NCBI GenBank assembly: GCA_018679315.1
Contig: JAHHLF010000204.1
Coordinates: 1-16,206 of the forward strand
Direction: 5' to 3'
Source: Bacteroidia bacterium
Lineage (GTDB): Bacteria > Bacteroidota > Bacteroidia > Flavobacteriales > Flavobacteriaceae
Length of the DNA stretch: 16,206 bases
Shown here: piece by piece, positions 1 to 7,308 of the stretch
Position numbering within the stretch: the first letter of the stretch is position 1
How the letters are laid out: each line of letters starts with the position of its first letter
Translations under genes and position numbers: made by a program
Notes under the pieces: model-generated
Told to the model about the DNA's origin: nothing
What the model saw: only the letters and a program-made list of their open reading frames with translations
The model's database searches: none

Positions 1-188
1 CTTTTGATCTTATTGACAATAGTTTTTGGATGAATTGGTCTGTAAACAGTCTTTGGTTCTATAGAAGCTTCATTTTCCTTTTCACAATATTCCAGGAAAT
101 CATCACGAGTCTCGTGCTGTTCTTTCAGAAACTTATTAGGAGGGTTTGCCTGGGCACCGCGGCCTTTTATATAGGGAATTAACGACAT
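1..188 (-). CDS. PA0069-like radical SAM protein, N-terminal fragment
   Basis: The first 62 codons of a minus-strand gene that runs off the left edge. The ATG lies at 188-186 and the frame is open to base 1. The visible protein begins MSLIPYIKGRGAQANPPNKF and later reads RPIHPKTIVNKIK. The KGRGA-x-x-NPPN(R/K)F opening followed by a P-K-[ST]-I-V-N-K segment is the typical N-terminus of PA0069-family radical SAM proteins. Their CxxxCxxC cluster follows shortly after this point, so it is outside the window. The family is iron-sulfur and SAM dependent, probably cytoplasmic, and its reaction is not established. The gene lies 45 bases after the stop of the secreted-protein gene on the same strand. 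The gap contains a dyad (193-226), so it may have its own promoter. The family call rests only on the N-terminal signature. Confidence 0.8.
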   Translation of the reverse strand, partial: MSLIPYIKGRGAQANPPNKFLKEQHETRDDFLEYCEKENEASIEPKTVYRPIHPKTIVNKIK

Positions 189-192
189 TTAA

Positions 193-226
193 TAGGATTA
201 TATCCAAATATATGGATTATTTCCTA
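193..226. promoter_or_regulatory. Dyad with embedded -7-like element before the radical SAM gene
   Basis: Two nested inverted repeats share one centre at 209.5: an outer pair TAGGA (193-197) / TCCTA (222-226) and an inner pair ATCCA (202-206) / TGGAT (213-217). On the minus strand, bases 212-205 read TATATTTG, an exact match to the Bacteroidota -7 consensus TAnnTTTG, and lie inside the inner pair. I find no good -33 TTG at the expected distance. The stems are short and AT-rich and no U-run follows, so a DNA operator over a promoter is more likely than a terminator. This is inference. Confidence 0.35.
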
Positions 227-233
227 ATAATGT

Positions 234-1784
234 TTATCTTATGCTAACACTGACTAATTGCTTTTTAGTGCCTCGTTTTGCATAAAAGCGAAGTTGATCC
301 GATCCTTTATTCACGAGTGGCTTGGAAACCATAAAGGGGAGTCGGGCTTCCGCATTATCAATGATCTTTTCGTAGCTGATATTGCCGTCGTTATCTAGCT
401 TAACTGTGAAAATATTACGATTTCGACTAAGGCCTTGTTTAAACATAAGCCTGTTCTTTGTCATTTCTTGTGGCGCTTCATTTGCAGTACAAATAAAGAA
501 ATACGTATCGCCATTTTTGGTATATGAACTATAGGAAGCATAAGCTCCGTCACCTTGGGTGACTTCTGTTTTATTGATATTCCTGGCCCATAACAGATCG
601 CCATTTGAATCCAGTTTAGCACAAACTATATCGTTGTGGTGATATCGCTCTACACGAACTCTCCCTCCACTTGAATTGGCTTGTATGCTTTGAGTCACAA
701 AGTATTCCTCGGCATTAAAAACAATACCCTTATCAGGAGTAAAAGAAACATTTTTGAATACCAGGTTCTTGATCCCTGATTCTCCCTCTTTGCCGAATTT
801 GTCCACAACAAACTGCTCCGGGAAAGGATTGTATTTGCGGGATTTTATCTGCATTGACTTTGGGTCGACATTAAAATAGGCCAGGCCATTGTACCTTTTA
901 TTTCTTTTGTCGGCATAAAATCCAACACATAGCAATTGATTCTGCTTATATACCGGCTTAAGACCTTCTATATATTTCCCTTCGTCAAGGAAATTCTGAA
1001 TTTGCGCATCTGTCTCATCTAGTTGAATGAGTTCGTACTGAAATTTTCGATCCAGCGCCCCAATTCTCTTTTTCTTGAAGTAGGCTTTTGCCATGATATA
1101 AACCTGTGTCAGATCATCATTGACTGCCAAGTGTTCAAAGGCATAGTTCTTGGTCTCCACCTCAGCGGAAAAATCATGTTCCATCACCTTGCGCAGTGAG
1201 GCATCATAAACATGAATAAAATGCTGATTGCGTTTCCCTTTTTTAAAGTGCGTACTGATCAGAAAGACCGAGTTTGCCTCATCATGGAGTAAAGTCGTCG
1301 TAAAGCCTGAATTGAAATTCCTGTTGTAATAATTCCTGTCATAGGGCTGGCGCACTTCATCCGAAGCAATGCTCAATAAAGTCTCCTCTGTAAAGGCAAA
1401 ATCGCCATAAGGACTTCTGTGGACTGAATATTCATATACGGATCTTTCATAGTTATAATCCAGGAAAATGAGATATAATTGCCCATTTCGGACATAACCA
1501 TGCACGAATTTTTTGCCTTTTAGTTTGTAGTTATACTCGGAAACAAGTTCCAGATCCTGATTATAGTGCTCAATAAGGTAACCTTTAGGCGCTAATATAA
1601 GTCCGGAAAAATAAGCCCTTACCATTAGATAACCGCCCTGGCCATCTTCGGCTTGTGCTACAAGATTAGAGTATTTATACCTGTCGTTATATTTCTCGCC
1701 AAAGTCATATTTAATAGGCATTTCCTGGGCAAATCCCAAGGATATAAATAAGAGGATGACGAGTGTGGTTACTTGATGTTTCAT
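234..1784 (-). CDS. Secreted protein of unknown function (516 aa)
   Basis: I do not recognise a named family. The open frame extends upstream to 1949, but that part overlaps the crotonase gene. The ATG at 1784-1782 gives MKHQVTTLVILLFISLGFAQ, a clear Sec signal peptide with likely cleavage after FAQ or before it at SLGFA, so this start is chosen. The mature part (about residues 21-516) is rich in Tyr, Asn, Lys and aromatic residues. It contains repeated beta-type segments such as QLYLIFLDYNYE, NSVFLISTHF, LTQVYIMAKAYF, NQLLCVGFY, GIVFNAEEYF and DTYFFICTANE, spaced roughly as in a beta-propeller. There is no transmembrane segment after the signal, no lipobox Cys and no obvious type IX C-terminal sorting domain. 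A periplasmic or outer-surface location is inferred. It follows the crotonase gene by 28 bases and is probably cotranscribed with it. A bacteroidetal secreted propeller-like protein is the best guess. Confidence 0.85.
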   Translation of the reverse strand: MKHQVTTLVILLFISLGFAQEMPIKYDFGEKYNDRYKYSNLVAQAEDGQGGYLMVRAYFSGLILAPKGYLIEHYNQDLELVSEYNYKLKGKKFVHGYVRNGQLYLIFLDYNYERSVYEYSVHRSPYGDFAFTEETLLSIASDEVRQPYDRNYYNRNFNSGFTTTLLHDEANSVFLISTHFKKGKRNQHFIHVYDASLRKVMEHDFSAEVETKNYAFEHLAVNDDLTQVYIMAKAYFKKKRIGALDRKFQYELIQLDETDAQIQNFLDEGKYIEGLKPVYKQNQLLCVGFYADKRNKRYNGLAYFNVDPKSMQIKSRKYNPFPEQFVVDKFGKEGESGIKNLVFKNVSFTPDKGIVFNAEEYFVTQSIQANSSGGRVRVERYHHNDIVCAKLDSNGDLLWARNINKTEVTQGDGAYASYSSYTKNGDTYFFICTANEAPQEMTKNRLMFKQGLSRNRNIFTVKLDNDGNISYEKIIDNAEARLPFMVSKPLVNKGSDQLRFYAKRGTKKQLVSVSIR

Positions 1785-1812
1785 ATGATCGCTTACGCTC
1801 TCATACAGTGTT

Positions 1813-2595
1813 CTAGTGACCAGGAAAATCAGCTTTACGTTTTTCCATAAATGCGGAGGTACCTTCTTCGAAATCTTCTGTTGCAAAACATGCACCAAAC
1901 GCCTTGATCTCCGTCTGAAAACCATCCTGATCATAGTTAAAACCCGCATTCACGGCATTTATTGCATAGCTAATGGCTATTGGCGAATTTGAAGCGATTT
2001 TTAGGGCAATTTTCTTACAATATTCTATTAATTCTTCAATAGAAGTAACGTGATTTACCAATCCAAAGTCCAAAGCCCGATCTACATCGATCATCCCTGC
2101 TGTTAAGATCATCTCCATAGCCCGGCCCTTTCCTACCAATTGAGGAAGTCGTTGTGTCCCGCCATAACCGGGGATCACACCTAAAGAAACCTCAGGTAAT
2201 CCAAGGCGGGCATTATGACTGGCAACTCTAAAGTGACAAGCCATGGCCAGCTCTAGTCCCCCGCCGAGTGCAAATCCATTGACCGCAGCGATTACGGGTG
2301 TTTTTAAATTTTCAACAAAGTTGAAAAGTTTTTCCTGCCCTTCCTTAGATAAGCGTTTACCTTCTCTTGCCGTATAATCGGCAAATTCTGCAATATCCGC
2401 GCCTGCAACAAAGGCCTTTTGACCACTTCCAGTAAGAATTATAACCCGTATTTCATTGTCATCATCCAGGCTTTGAAAAGCCTGATGTAATTCAGTAATG
2501 GTTTCTTTATTCAGGGCATTCAATTTCTCAGGTCGGTTTACGGTAACCACAGCAAGTGGCCCTTCGATATCGAGAAGCACATTTTTTAATTTCAT
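1813..2595 (-). CDS. Enoyl-CoA hydratase (crotonase superfamily)
   Basis: A full-length crotonase of 260 residues, the usual length for bacterial enoyl-CoA hydratases. It carries the oxyanion-hole segment KAFVAGADIAEF (60-71), the glycine-rich AAVNGFALGGGLELAMAC (103-120) and LPEVSLGVIPGYGGTQRLPQ (133-152). The two acidic residues that activate water in rat mitochondrial enoyl-CoA hydratase correspond to E115 and E135. Both are present with the family spacing of 20, which supports hydratase rather than isomerase or hydrolase activity. The C-terminal EKRKADFPGH is typical. Known family role: hydration of trans-2-enoyl-CoA to 3-hydroxyacyl-CoA in fatty-acid or amino-acid breakdown, in the cytoplasm. 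The substrate chain length cannot be read from sequence. Its ATG (2595-2593) overlaps the TGA of the histidine kinase gene (ATGA), suggesting translational coupling. No other beta-oxidation gene is visible nearby. Confidence 0.95.
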   Translation of the reverse strand: MKLKNVLLDIEGPLAVVTVNRPEKLNALNKETITELHQAFQSLDDDNEIRVIILTGSGQKAFVAGADIAEFADYTAREGKRLSKEGQEKLFNFVENLKTPVIAAVNGFALGGGLELAMACHFRVASHNARLGLPEVSLGVIPGYGGTQRLPQLVGKGRAMEMILTAGMIDVDRALDFGLVNHVTSIEELIEYCKKIALKIASNSPIAISYAINAVNAGFNYDQDGFQTEIKAFGACFATEDFEEGTSAFMEKRKADFPGH

Positions 2596-4088
2596 GTCGC
2601 TATTGTTTCGTTGATTTTAGGCAATGTCACAGTAAAGACAGTTCCTTTTCCCGGTTTTGAAGCAAAGTGGACGGTCCCATTATATGTTTCCACAATATTT
2701 TTCACCATGCCAAGGCCTAATCCGGTTCCACTGGACTTAGTGGTGAATTTTGGTTCAAAAATCATATCCTTTACCTCATCAGTTATACCAATTCCATTAT
2801 CTGCGACTATGATCTTGACATTCTCATTCTCACCGACAACAGAAACTTCTATTAGCGGATTTTCGATATCAGGCATAGCTTGAATGGCATTCTTGACAAG
2901 GTTAGTAACTACGCGCACTAATTGGGTTTTATCCAATTTGGCAATGATCTTTTCTTCTGTCGATATAAAATGAACATAGGGTTCATTAAATATTTCCAAA
3001 GCCAGTTTTACCGTACTAACTACATCCAGGGTTTCCTTTTGTTGGGCGGGCATATCCGCAAAGTTGGAGAAAGCCGAAGCAATATTGCTCATAATGTCGA
3101 TCTGTTGGATCAGGGTTTCTGAGTACTCTTTTACTTTCTCTTTGGCCTTTGGGTCCGTGGGGTCAAAGGATTTTTCAAAACTTTGTACGCTCAGGCGCAT
3201 TGGAGTAAGTGGATTTTTTATTTCATGTGCCACCTGTTTGGCCATTTCGCGCCAAGCCTGTTCTCTTTCACTTTTGGCTAGCTTGGCCGCACTTTCTTCC
3301 AGCTCATCGATCATCCCATTATAAGAGTCTATCAACAATCCTATTTCCTCTCCCGGGTTTTCGATCAATATCTTCTCATTTCGTTTTGAAAGATCGGTCT
3401 GAACAAGTTTGTCTGAGATCGTTTTAAGCGAACGTGTAATGTATTTTGATATGAAATATGCCAATCCTATCGCTAACAGCAGCATGACCAGGTATACCCC
3501 CCCTAATCGGGTCAGAAATTCACGAAGCTCCATCTCATTAAAGGAATTGTCTTCGTAATAAGGCAGGTTCAAAATCCCTATAGGTTTGTACCTATTATCA
3601 GTTATGTAGGTATAGGAAGCCTGGTAGCGGCCTTCCTGGGAGGTATTCTCCTCCACATACCGTTTCGTAGGACTTGCCGTTAAATTATTGAGCACCTCGG
3701 CATCCAGGCAAATGGAAATTTCTTCATTTCTGAACGAAGGGCGTGAACTTTTTAAAAGCTGTCCTTCAAGGTCATAAATATTAAAATTCACATTCTGTAC
3801 ATCAGCGATGCGATAGATCTCATCTTTAAAGATCAAAGCAAGATTTTCCGTAACTACCGGATAAGTGGTCTCTTGCAAGGTGTAATCTATACTCTGTTTG
3901 ATCTGATCTTCCTTACGTTCCAGCCTGCTTTGGTGGTAATCTTCAGACTGTTCGCGATACTGATAAATGGTCACGCCAGCAATAAGAACCGAAGCGATCA
4001 ATACCAGGAAGATCATGGTAATAAAGATGCGCGAACGAAGGGATAATTTCTTGAACAAGAGCCCGGTATTTTGGGATAAAGATAGCAA
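2592..4088 (-). CDS. Membrane sensor histidine kinase, NtrY-like
   Basis: A 498-residue kinase. Order of parts: basic N-terminus; first membrane segment about 21-42; extracytoplasmic sensor region about 43-195; second membrane segment about 197-215; HAMP about 214-268; dimerisation/phosphoacceptor helix with REMAKQVAHEIKNPLTPMRL (280-299), so phosphorylated His is H288; N box with N396 and N400; G1 box DNGIG (430-434); F box FEPKFTTK (444-451); G2 box GTGLGLG (454-460). All catalytic motifs are intact. The HEIKNPLTP form of the H box is typical of NtrY-like kinases. No ATG is usable: the frame opens after a TGA at 4094-4092 and the first start-like codon is TTG at 4088-4086. The first in-frame ATG (codon 25) lies inside the first membrane helix. 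A second TTG at codon 11 is also possible. No response regulator is in the window, so the partner and signal are unknown. A short inverted repeat lies just upstream. Confidence 0.92.
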   Translation of the reverse strand: MLSLSQNTGLLFKKLSLRSRIFITMIFLVLIASVLIAGVTIYQYREQSEDYHQSRLERKEDQIKQSIDYTLQETTYPVVTENLALIFKDEIYRIADVQNVNFNIYDLEGQLLKSSRPSFRNEEISICLDAEVLNNLTASPTKRYVEENTSQEGRYQASYTYITDNRYKPIGILNLPYYEDNSFNEMELREFLTRLGGVYLVMLLLAIGLAYFISKYITRSLKTISDKLVQTDLSKRNEKILIENPGEEIGLLIDSYNGMIDELEESAAKLAKSEREQAWREMAKQVAHEIKNPLTPMRLSVQSFEKSFDPTDPKAKEKVKEYSETLIQQIDIMSNIASAFSNFADMPAQQKETLDVVSTVKLALEIFNEPYVHFISTEEKIIAKLDKTQLVRVVTNLVKNAIQAMPDIENPLIEVSVVGENENVKIIVADNGIGITDEVKDMIFEPKFTTKSSGTGLGLGMVKNIVETYNGTVHFASKPGKGTVFTVTLPKINETIAT

Positions 4089-4098
4089 TAATCAGTCC

Positions 4099-4116
4099 AA
4101 AGTATTCCAGTACTTT
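4099..4116. promoter_or_regulatory. Hairpin in the gap before the kinase start
   Basis: A perfect 6-bp inverted repeat, AAAGTA (4099-4104) and TACTTT (4111-4116) with a 6-base loop, extended by two more pairs (4096-4097 with 4118-4119) across one mismatch. It lies in the 56-base gap between the propeller gene stop (4145) and the kinase TTG (4088). There is no U-run, so a classical terminator is unlikely. It could be an mRNA processing or translation-control hairpin. Weak by itself. Confidence 0.3.
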
Positions 4117-4144
4117 TGAAGCTATCCGGGCATCTTCCGACCGC

Positions 4145-7100
4145 TTATTTCAATCGAACTGCACCTATTCCCGATTCCCAAAGTTTCTGATTATAGGCAG
4201 GTATCTCTTTATTAAGTAAGCTTTCCGCTTTAGCCTTGAGTCCTACCCACTGCGAATCTAATTCTGCGCGCCTATCTTTAGACGATTTGTTCACTCGAGG
4301 TAATGCACTCCTTGTCTGGTCTATTAGAAACAAGTATTCTGCTGTAAACTTATTCGGGAAATTCTCTACGTCATCATAGGCCTTGGATTTACGCTGAACC
4401 ATGTCCTCGTCCCAGCTCTTCAATTTTCCTAGCAATTCCTTTCCTGCGTTCTTAAGTGGCGAATCATCCAGATCTGATACAATCGACTTTAGTTGATCTT
4501 GAGCCTTAAATAACATGTTTACATTAGTATGCATGTCTGTAAGATTCTCTTCAATCTCTTTCATAAACATGTCATAGGTATCATACTGTGATGTCGGAAT
4601 GTTGAACCCAGGAGTTTCCTCAATCCTTGCCGTAGTTTCCACCTTTTGATCTCCTATTGAGAGAACAAGTGTGTGCGTCCCCGGAATTGCTTTATGCCCT
4701 GTGAATCCCGCTTCCATATAAACCCCAGGGATCCCGGGAAGTATCGGATAGTTCAAATCCCACACAAAACGATTGAGCCCCTCCTTTTTTGATAATACCG
4801 GAGCAGGAGGAGGACCGCCGCCATTGTGTTTTACATAGTCTTTGTCTTTCTCAGAACTAAAGGAGCGCACTTCACCGCCATTGCTGTCCAAGATCTTAAG
4901 CATAATTTCTGTACTATCTGTCAGTGCCGGTAGTTGATAATAAATAACCATACCGTTGGCAGGATTAACCCCCTTAAATGGATGTGTCCCTTTTTGATTT
5001 TGGCTGTTGCCGCTTAAAGGACTACCCCAGGAAGCATTCAATGCTGGTTCAGGTGTTAAGATCCTCAATCCTTTTTCCTGAGGGTTATATTGCTGTAAGG
5101 CTGCAAGATCATCCAGCACCCAAAAAGAACGCCCTGAAGTAGCTACGACAAGGTCTCCTTTATGCACTTTCAAATCTGTAATTGGGGTAATTGGGAGATT
5201 GCGTTGCAACGCTTGCCATTTTGTGCCGCCATTCCAGGAAACATAGATACCCTGTTCAGTTCCGGCATAGAGTAGATCTTTCCTAACTGCATCTTCGCGT
5301 ACAACTCTTGTAAAGGCGCCATAGGGGATACCAGAGCTGATATTCGTCCAACTCTTACCATAATCAGTAGTTTTATAAAGTCCGGGAGTATAGTCATTGA
5401 ACTTATAGCGCGTTGTAGCAATATAAGCAGTTCCCGGATCATGAGGGGAAATATCAATGGCATTAACCAGGCATTCCCTCAGGCCTTTGGGAGTGACATT
5501 TGTCCAATTCTCACCCCCATCCCGGGTCAGGTGTACAAGGCCGTCATCGCTGCCTGTCCAGAACACCCCTTTTTCATGCGGCGATTCTATCATATAGGCA
5601 ATGGTCCCATAGTTTTCGGCTCCGACCGCTTCTATCGTATATGGGCCGCCACCTGCACCTTGTTTCTCATCCATATTTCTGGTTAGATCCGGAGACACTT
5701 CTTCCCATGTTTCACCCATATCACGTGTGCGCAAAACCATTTGCGCACAATGATAATACGTGCCCGGTTCGTTCTTCGACCAAATAATCGGAGCATTCCA
5801 ATTATAGAGATATTTCATATCCCTGGCTTCGCGCCCGAGATATTGGATCGGTGCAGCCATGATCTTGGTGTTCTGCTTAAGGTCCATATCTAACATATTA
5901 ATGGTTCCCAGGTAACTTCCACCTGCTACATATTTCGGATTGTCCGGATCAAATGCTAAAAACGCGCTTTCACCTCCAGCGGCATATGTCCAGTCTTGTT
6001 CTCCAATGCTTCCGCGACCGACAGATAAACTTGCAATGCGAACTGAAGTATTGTCCTGTTGCCCGCCATAAATATTATAGGGAAACAAATTATCCGCATT
6101 GATGCGATAGAACTGTGCCGTAGGCATATTGCTTTGTGTAGACCAGGTCTTGCCAAAATTGAAAGATATGGCTGCCCCGCCATCATTGGCGATCACCATA
6201 TTCTTAGAATTATCCGGATTGATCCAGAGATCGTGAAAATCGCCATGTGTTCCTCTGAGTCGCTCCCATGTTTTACCTCCGTCTTGTGACCTTAGCGCAG
6301 GAGCACTCATGACATACACCGTATTTTCATCATTCGGATCGGCAAAAACTTCAATATAATACCATGCCCGTTGGACCAGTCTGTTATCTCCGCTTATCAT
6401 ATTCCAGTAGTCACCTCCATTGTGAGAAACAAAGAGTCCTCCGTGGTCTTTGTTGGAATCGCTTTCAATTAGCGCAAACACCTTATCTGGATTTGCAGGA
6501 CTTACGGCAATAGCCATCTTTCCTAATTCCTTAGGTAGTCCTTTGTGTATTTTAGACCAGGTTTCGCCCCCGTCTGTTGACTTGTACAAACCACTTCCCT
6601 CACCCCCACTTATCACAATATGAGGCTTGCGCTGATGGTGCCACATAGCCGCATATAGTATTCTTGGGTTAGTAGGGTCCATTGACAATTCGGAACAGCC
6701 TGTCAGGTCATTTACAAAGAGCACATTCTTCCAGGTTTTACCTCCATCTGTTGTTTTGAAAATGCCCCGTTCTTTATTGGGTCCATACAACGCTCCTTGT
6801 GCGGCTACCCAGGCAACATCCGGATTGCTTGGGTGCACTACGATCCTTGAAATATGCTGAGTAGCTTTGAGGCCCATATGTTCCCAGGTCTTCCCGGCAT
6901 CGGTAGATTTATATACGCCGTCTCCATACGAGGTCATCACTCCCCTCGGAGCGTGTTCGCCCATTCCGCAATACAATACATTCGAATCAGATGGGGCAAC
7001 AGCAATAGCACCTACTGAGCCTGTTTTAAAAAATCCATCTGAGATATTTTCCCAGCGTTGCCCTGCATCTGTAGTCTTCCATAACCCGCCACCTGTTGTT

Positions 7101-7291
7101 CCCATATAGTACGTCAGCGGATCGCCAAGTACTCCCGTTGCGCACACAGAGCGGCCTCCCCTGTAGGGTCCAATATTCCTGTAAGTTAGCGGACTGTAAT
7201 ATGATTCAGCATCTGGGTTTTGAGCCGTTGCCGGCATATCGTAAAAGAAAAGAAATGCCCCAATGGACACAATCCATTTAATTGATTTCAT
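4145..7291 (-). CDS. Secreted Asp-box / VPS10 (sortilin-like) propeller protein A
   Basis: A 1048-residue exported protein. The signal peptide is about residues 1-23 (hydrophobic 6-17, probable cleavage after ATA or ATAQ). Residues about 35-735 are a repeat region with at least eleven Asp-box hairpins (S/T-x-D-x-G-x-T-W type), for example KTTDAGQRW (72-80), KSTDAGKTW (128-136), KTTDGGKTW (179-187), KSTDGGETW (237-245), RSQDGGKTW (334-342), LTRDGGENW (588-596) and KTTDYGKSW (640-648). This matches the ten-bladed VPS10/sortilin and BNR-repeat propellers. A beta-sandwich-like stretch follows (about 778-890), then a helical, charged tail (about 905-1035). Databases often label such proteins glycosyl hydrolase because of Asp-boxes, but I see no catalytic site that would support that. 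No type IX sorting domain is evident at the end. It lies 17 bases after its paralog, probably in the same transcript. Role unknown; binding of peptides or polymers at the cell surface is a guess. Confidence 0.9.
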   Translation of the reverse strand: MKSIKWIVSIGAFLFFYDMPATAQNPDAESYYSPLTYRNIGPYRGGRSVCATGVLGDPLTYYMGTTGGGLWKTTDAGQRWENISDGFFKTGSVGAIAVAPSDSNVLYCGMGEHAPRGVMTSYGDGVYKSTDAGKTWEHMGLKATQHISRIVVHPSNPDVAWVAAQGALYGPNKERGIFKTTDGGKTWKNVLFVNDLTGCSELSMDPTNPRILYAAMWHHQRKPHIVISGGEGSGLYKSTDGGETWSKIHKGLPKELGKMAIAVSPANPDKVFALIESDSNKDHGGLFVSHNGGDYWNMISGDNRLVQRAWYYIEVFADPNDENTVYVMSAPALRSQDGGKTWERLRGTHGDFHDLWINPDNSKNMVIANDGGAAISFNFGKTWSTQSNMPTAQFYRINADNLFPYNIYGGQQDNTSVRIASLSVGRGSIGEQDWTYAAGGESAFLAFDPDNPKYVAGGSYLGTINMLDMDLKQNTKIMAAPIQYLGREARDMKYLYNWNAPIIWSKNEPGTYYHCAQMVLRTRDMGETWEEVSPDLTRNMDEKQGAGGGPYTIEAVGAENYGTIAYMIESPHEKGVFWTGSDDGLVHLTRDGGENWTNVTPKGLRECLVNAIDISPHDPGTAYIATTRYKFNDYTPGLYKTTDYGKSWTNISSGIPYGAFTRVVREDAVRKDLLYAGTEQGIYVSWNGGTKWQALQRNLPITPITDLKVHKGDLVVATSGRSFWVLDDLAALQQYNPQEKGLRILTPEPALNASWGSPLSGNSQNQKGTHPFKGVNPANGMVIYYQLPALTDSTEIMLKILDSNGGEVRSFSSEKDKDYVKHNGGGPPPAPVLSKKEGLNRFVWDLNYPILPGIPGVYMEAGFTGHKAIPGTHTLVLSIGDQKVETTARIEETPGFNIPTSQYDTYDMFMKEIEENLTDMHTNVNMLFKAQDQLKSIVSDLDDSPLKNAGKELLGKLKSWDEDMVQRKSKAYDDVENFPNKFTAEYLFLIDQTRSALPRVNKSSKDRRAELDSQWVGLKAKAESLLNKEIPAYNQKLWESGIGAVRLK

Positions 7292-7308
7292 GTATATGCT
7301 TTTTTGTC

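Noticed and set aside
1785..1949. N-terminal extension of the secreted protein to an ATG at 1949
   Set aside because: It would overlap the 3' end of the crotonase gene by 137 bases and bury the signal peptide. The ATG at 1784 gives a perfect exported N-terminus.
4089..4144. An alternative minus-strand frame across the gap and kinase start, with a protein-like segment such as RIASKVLEYFGLIIAIFIP
   Set aside because: It is closed by stops on both sides at about 70 codons, has no ATG, GTG or TTG start and overlaps the kinase N-terminus. It is probably accidental.
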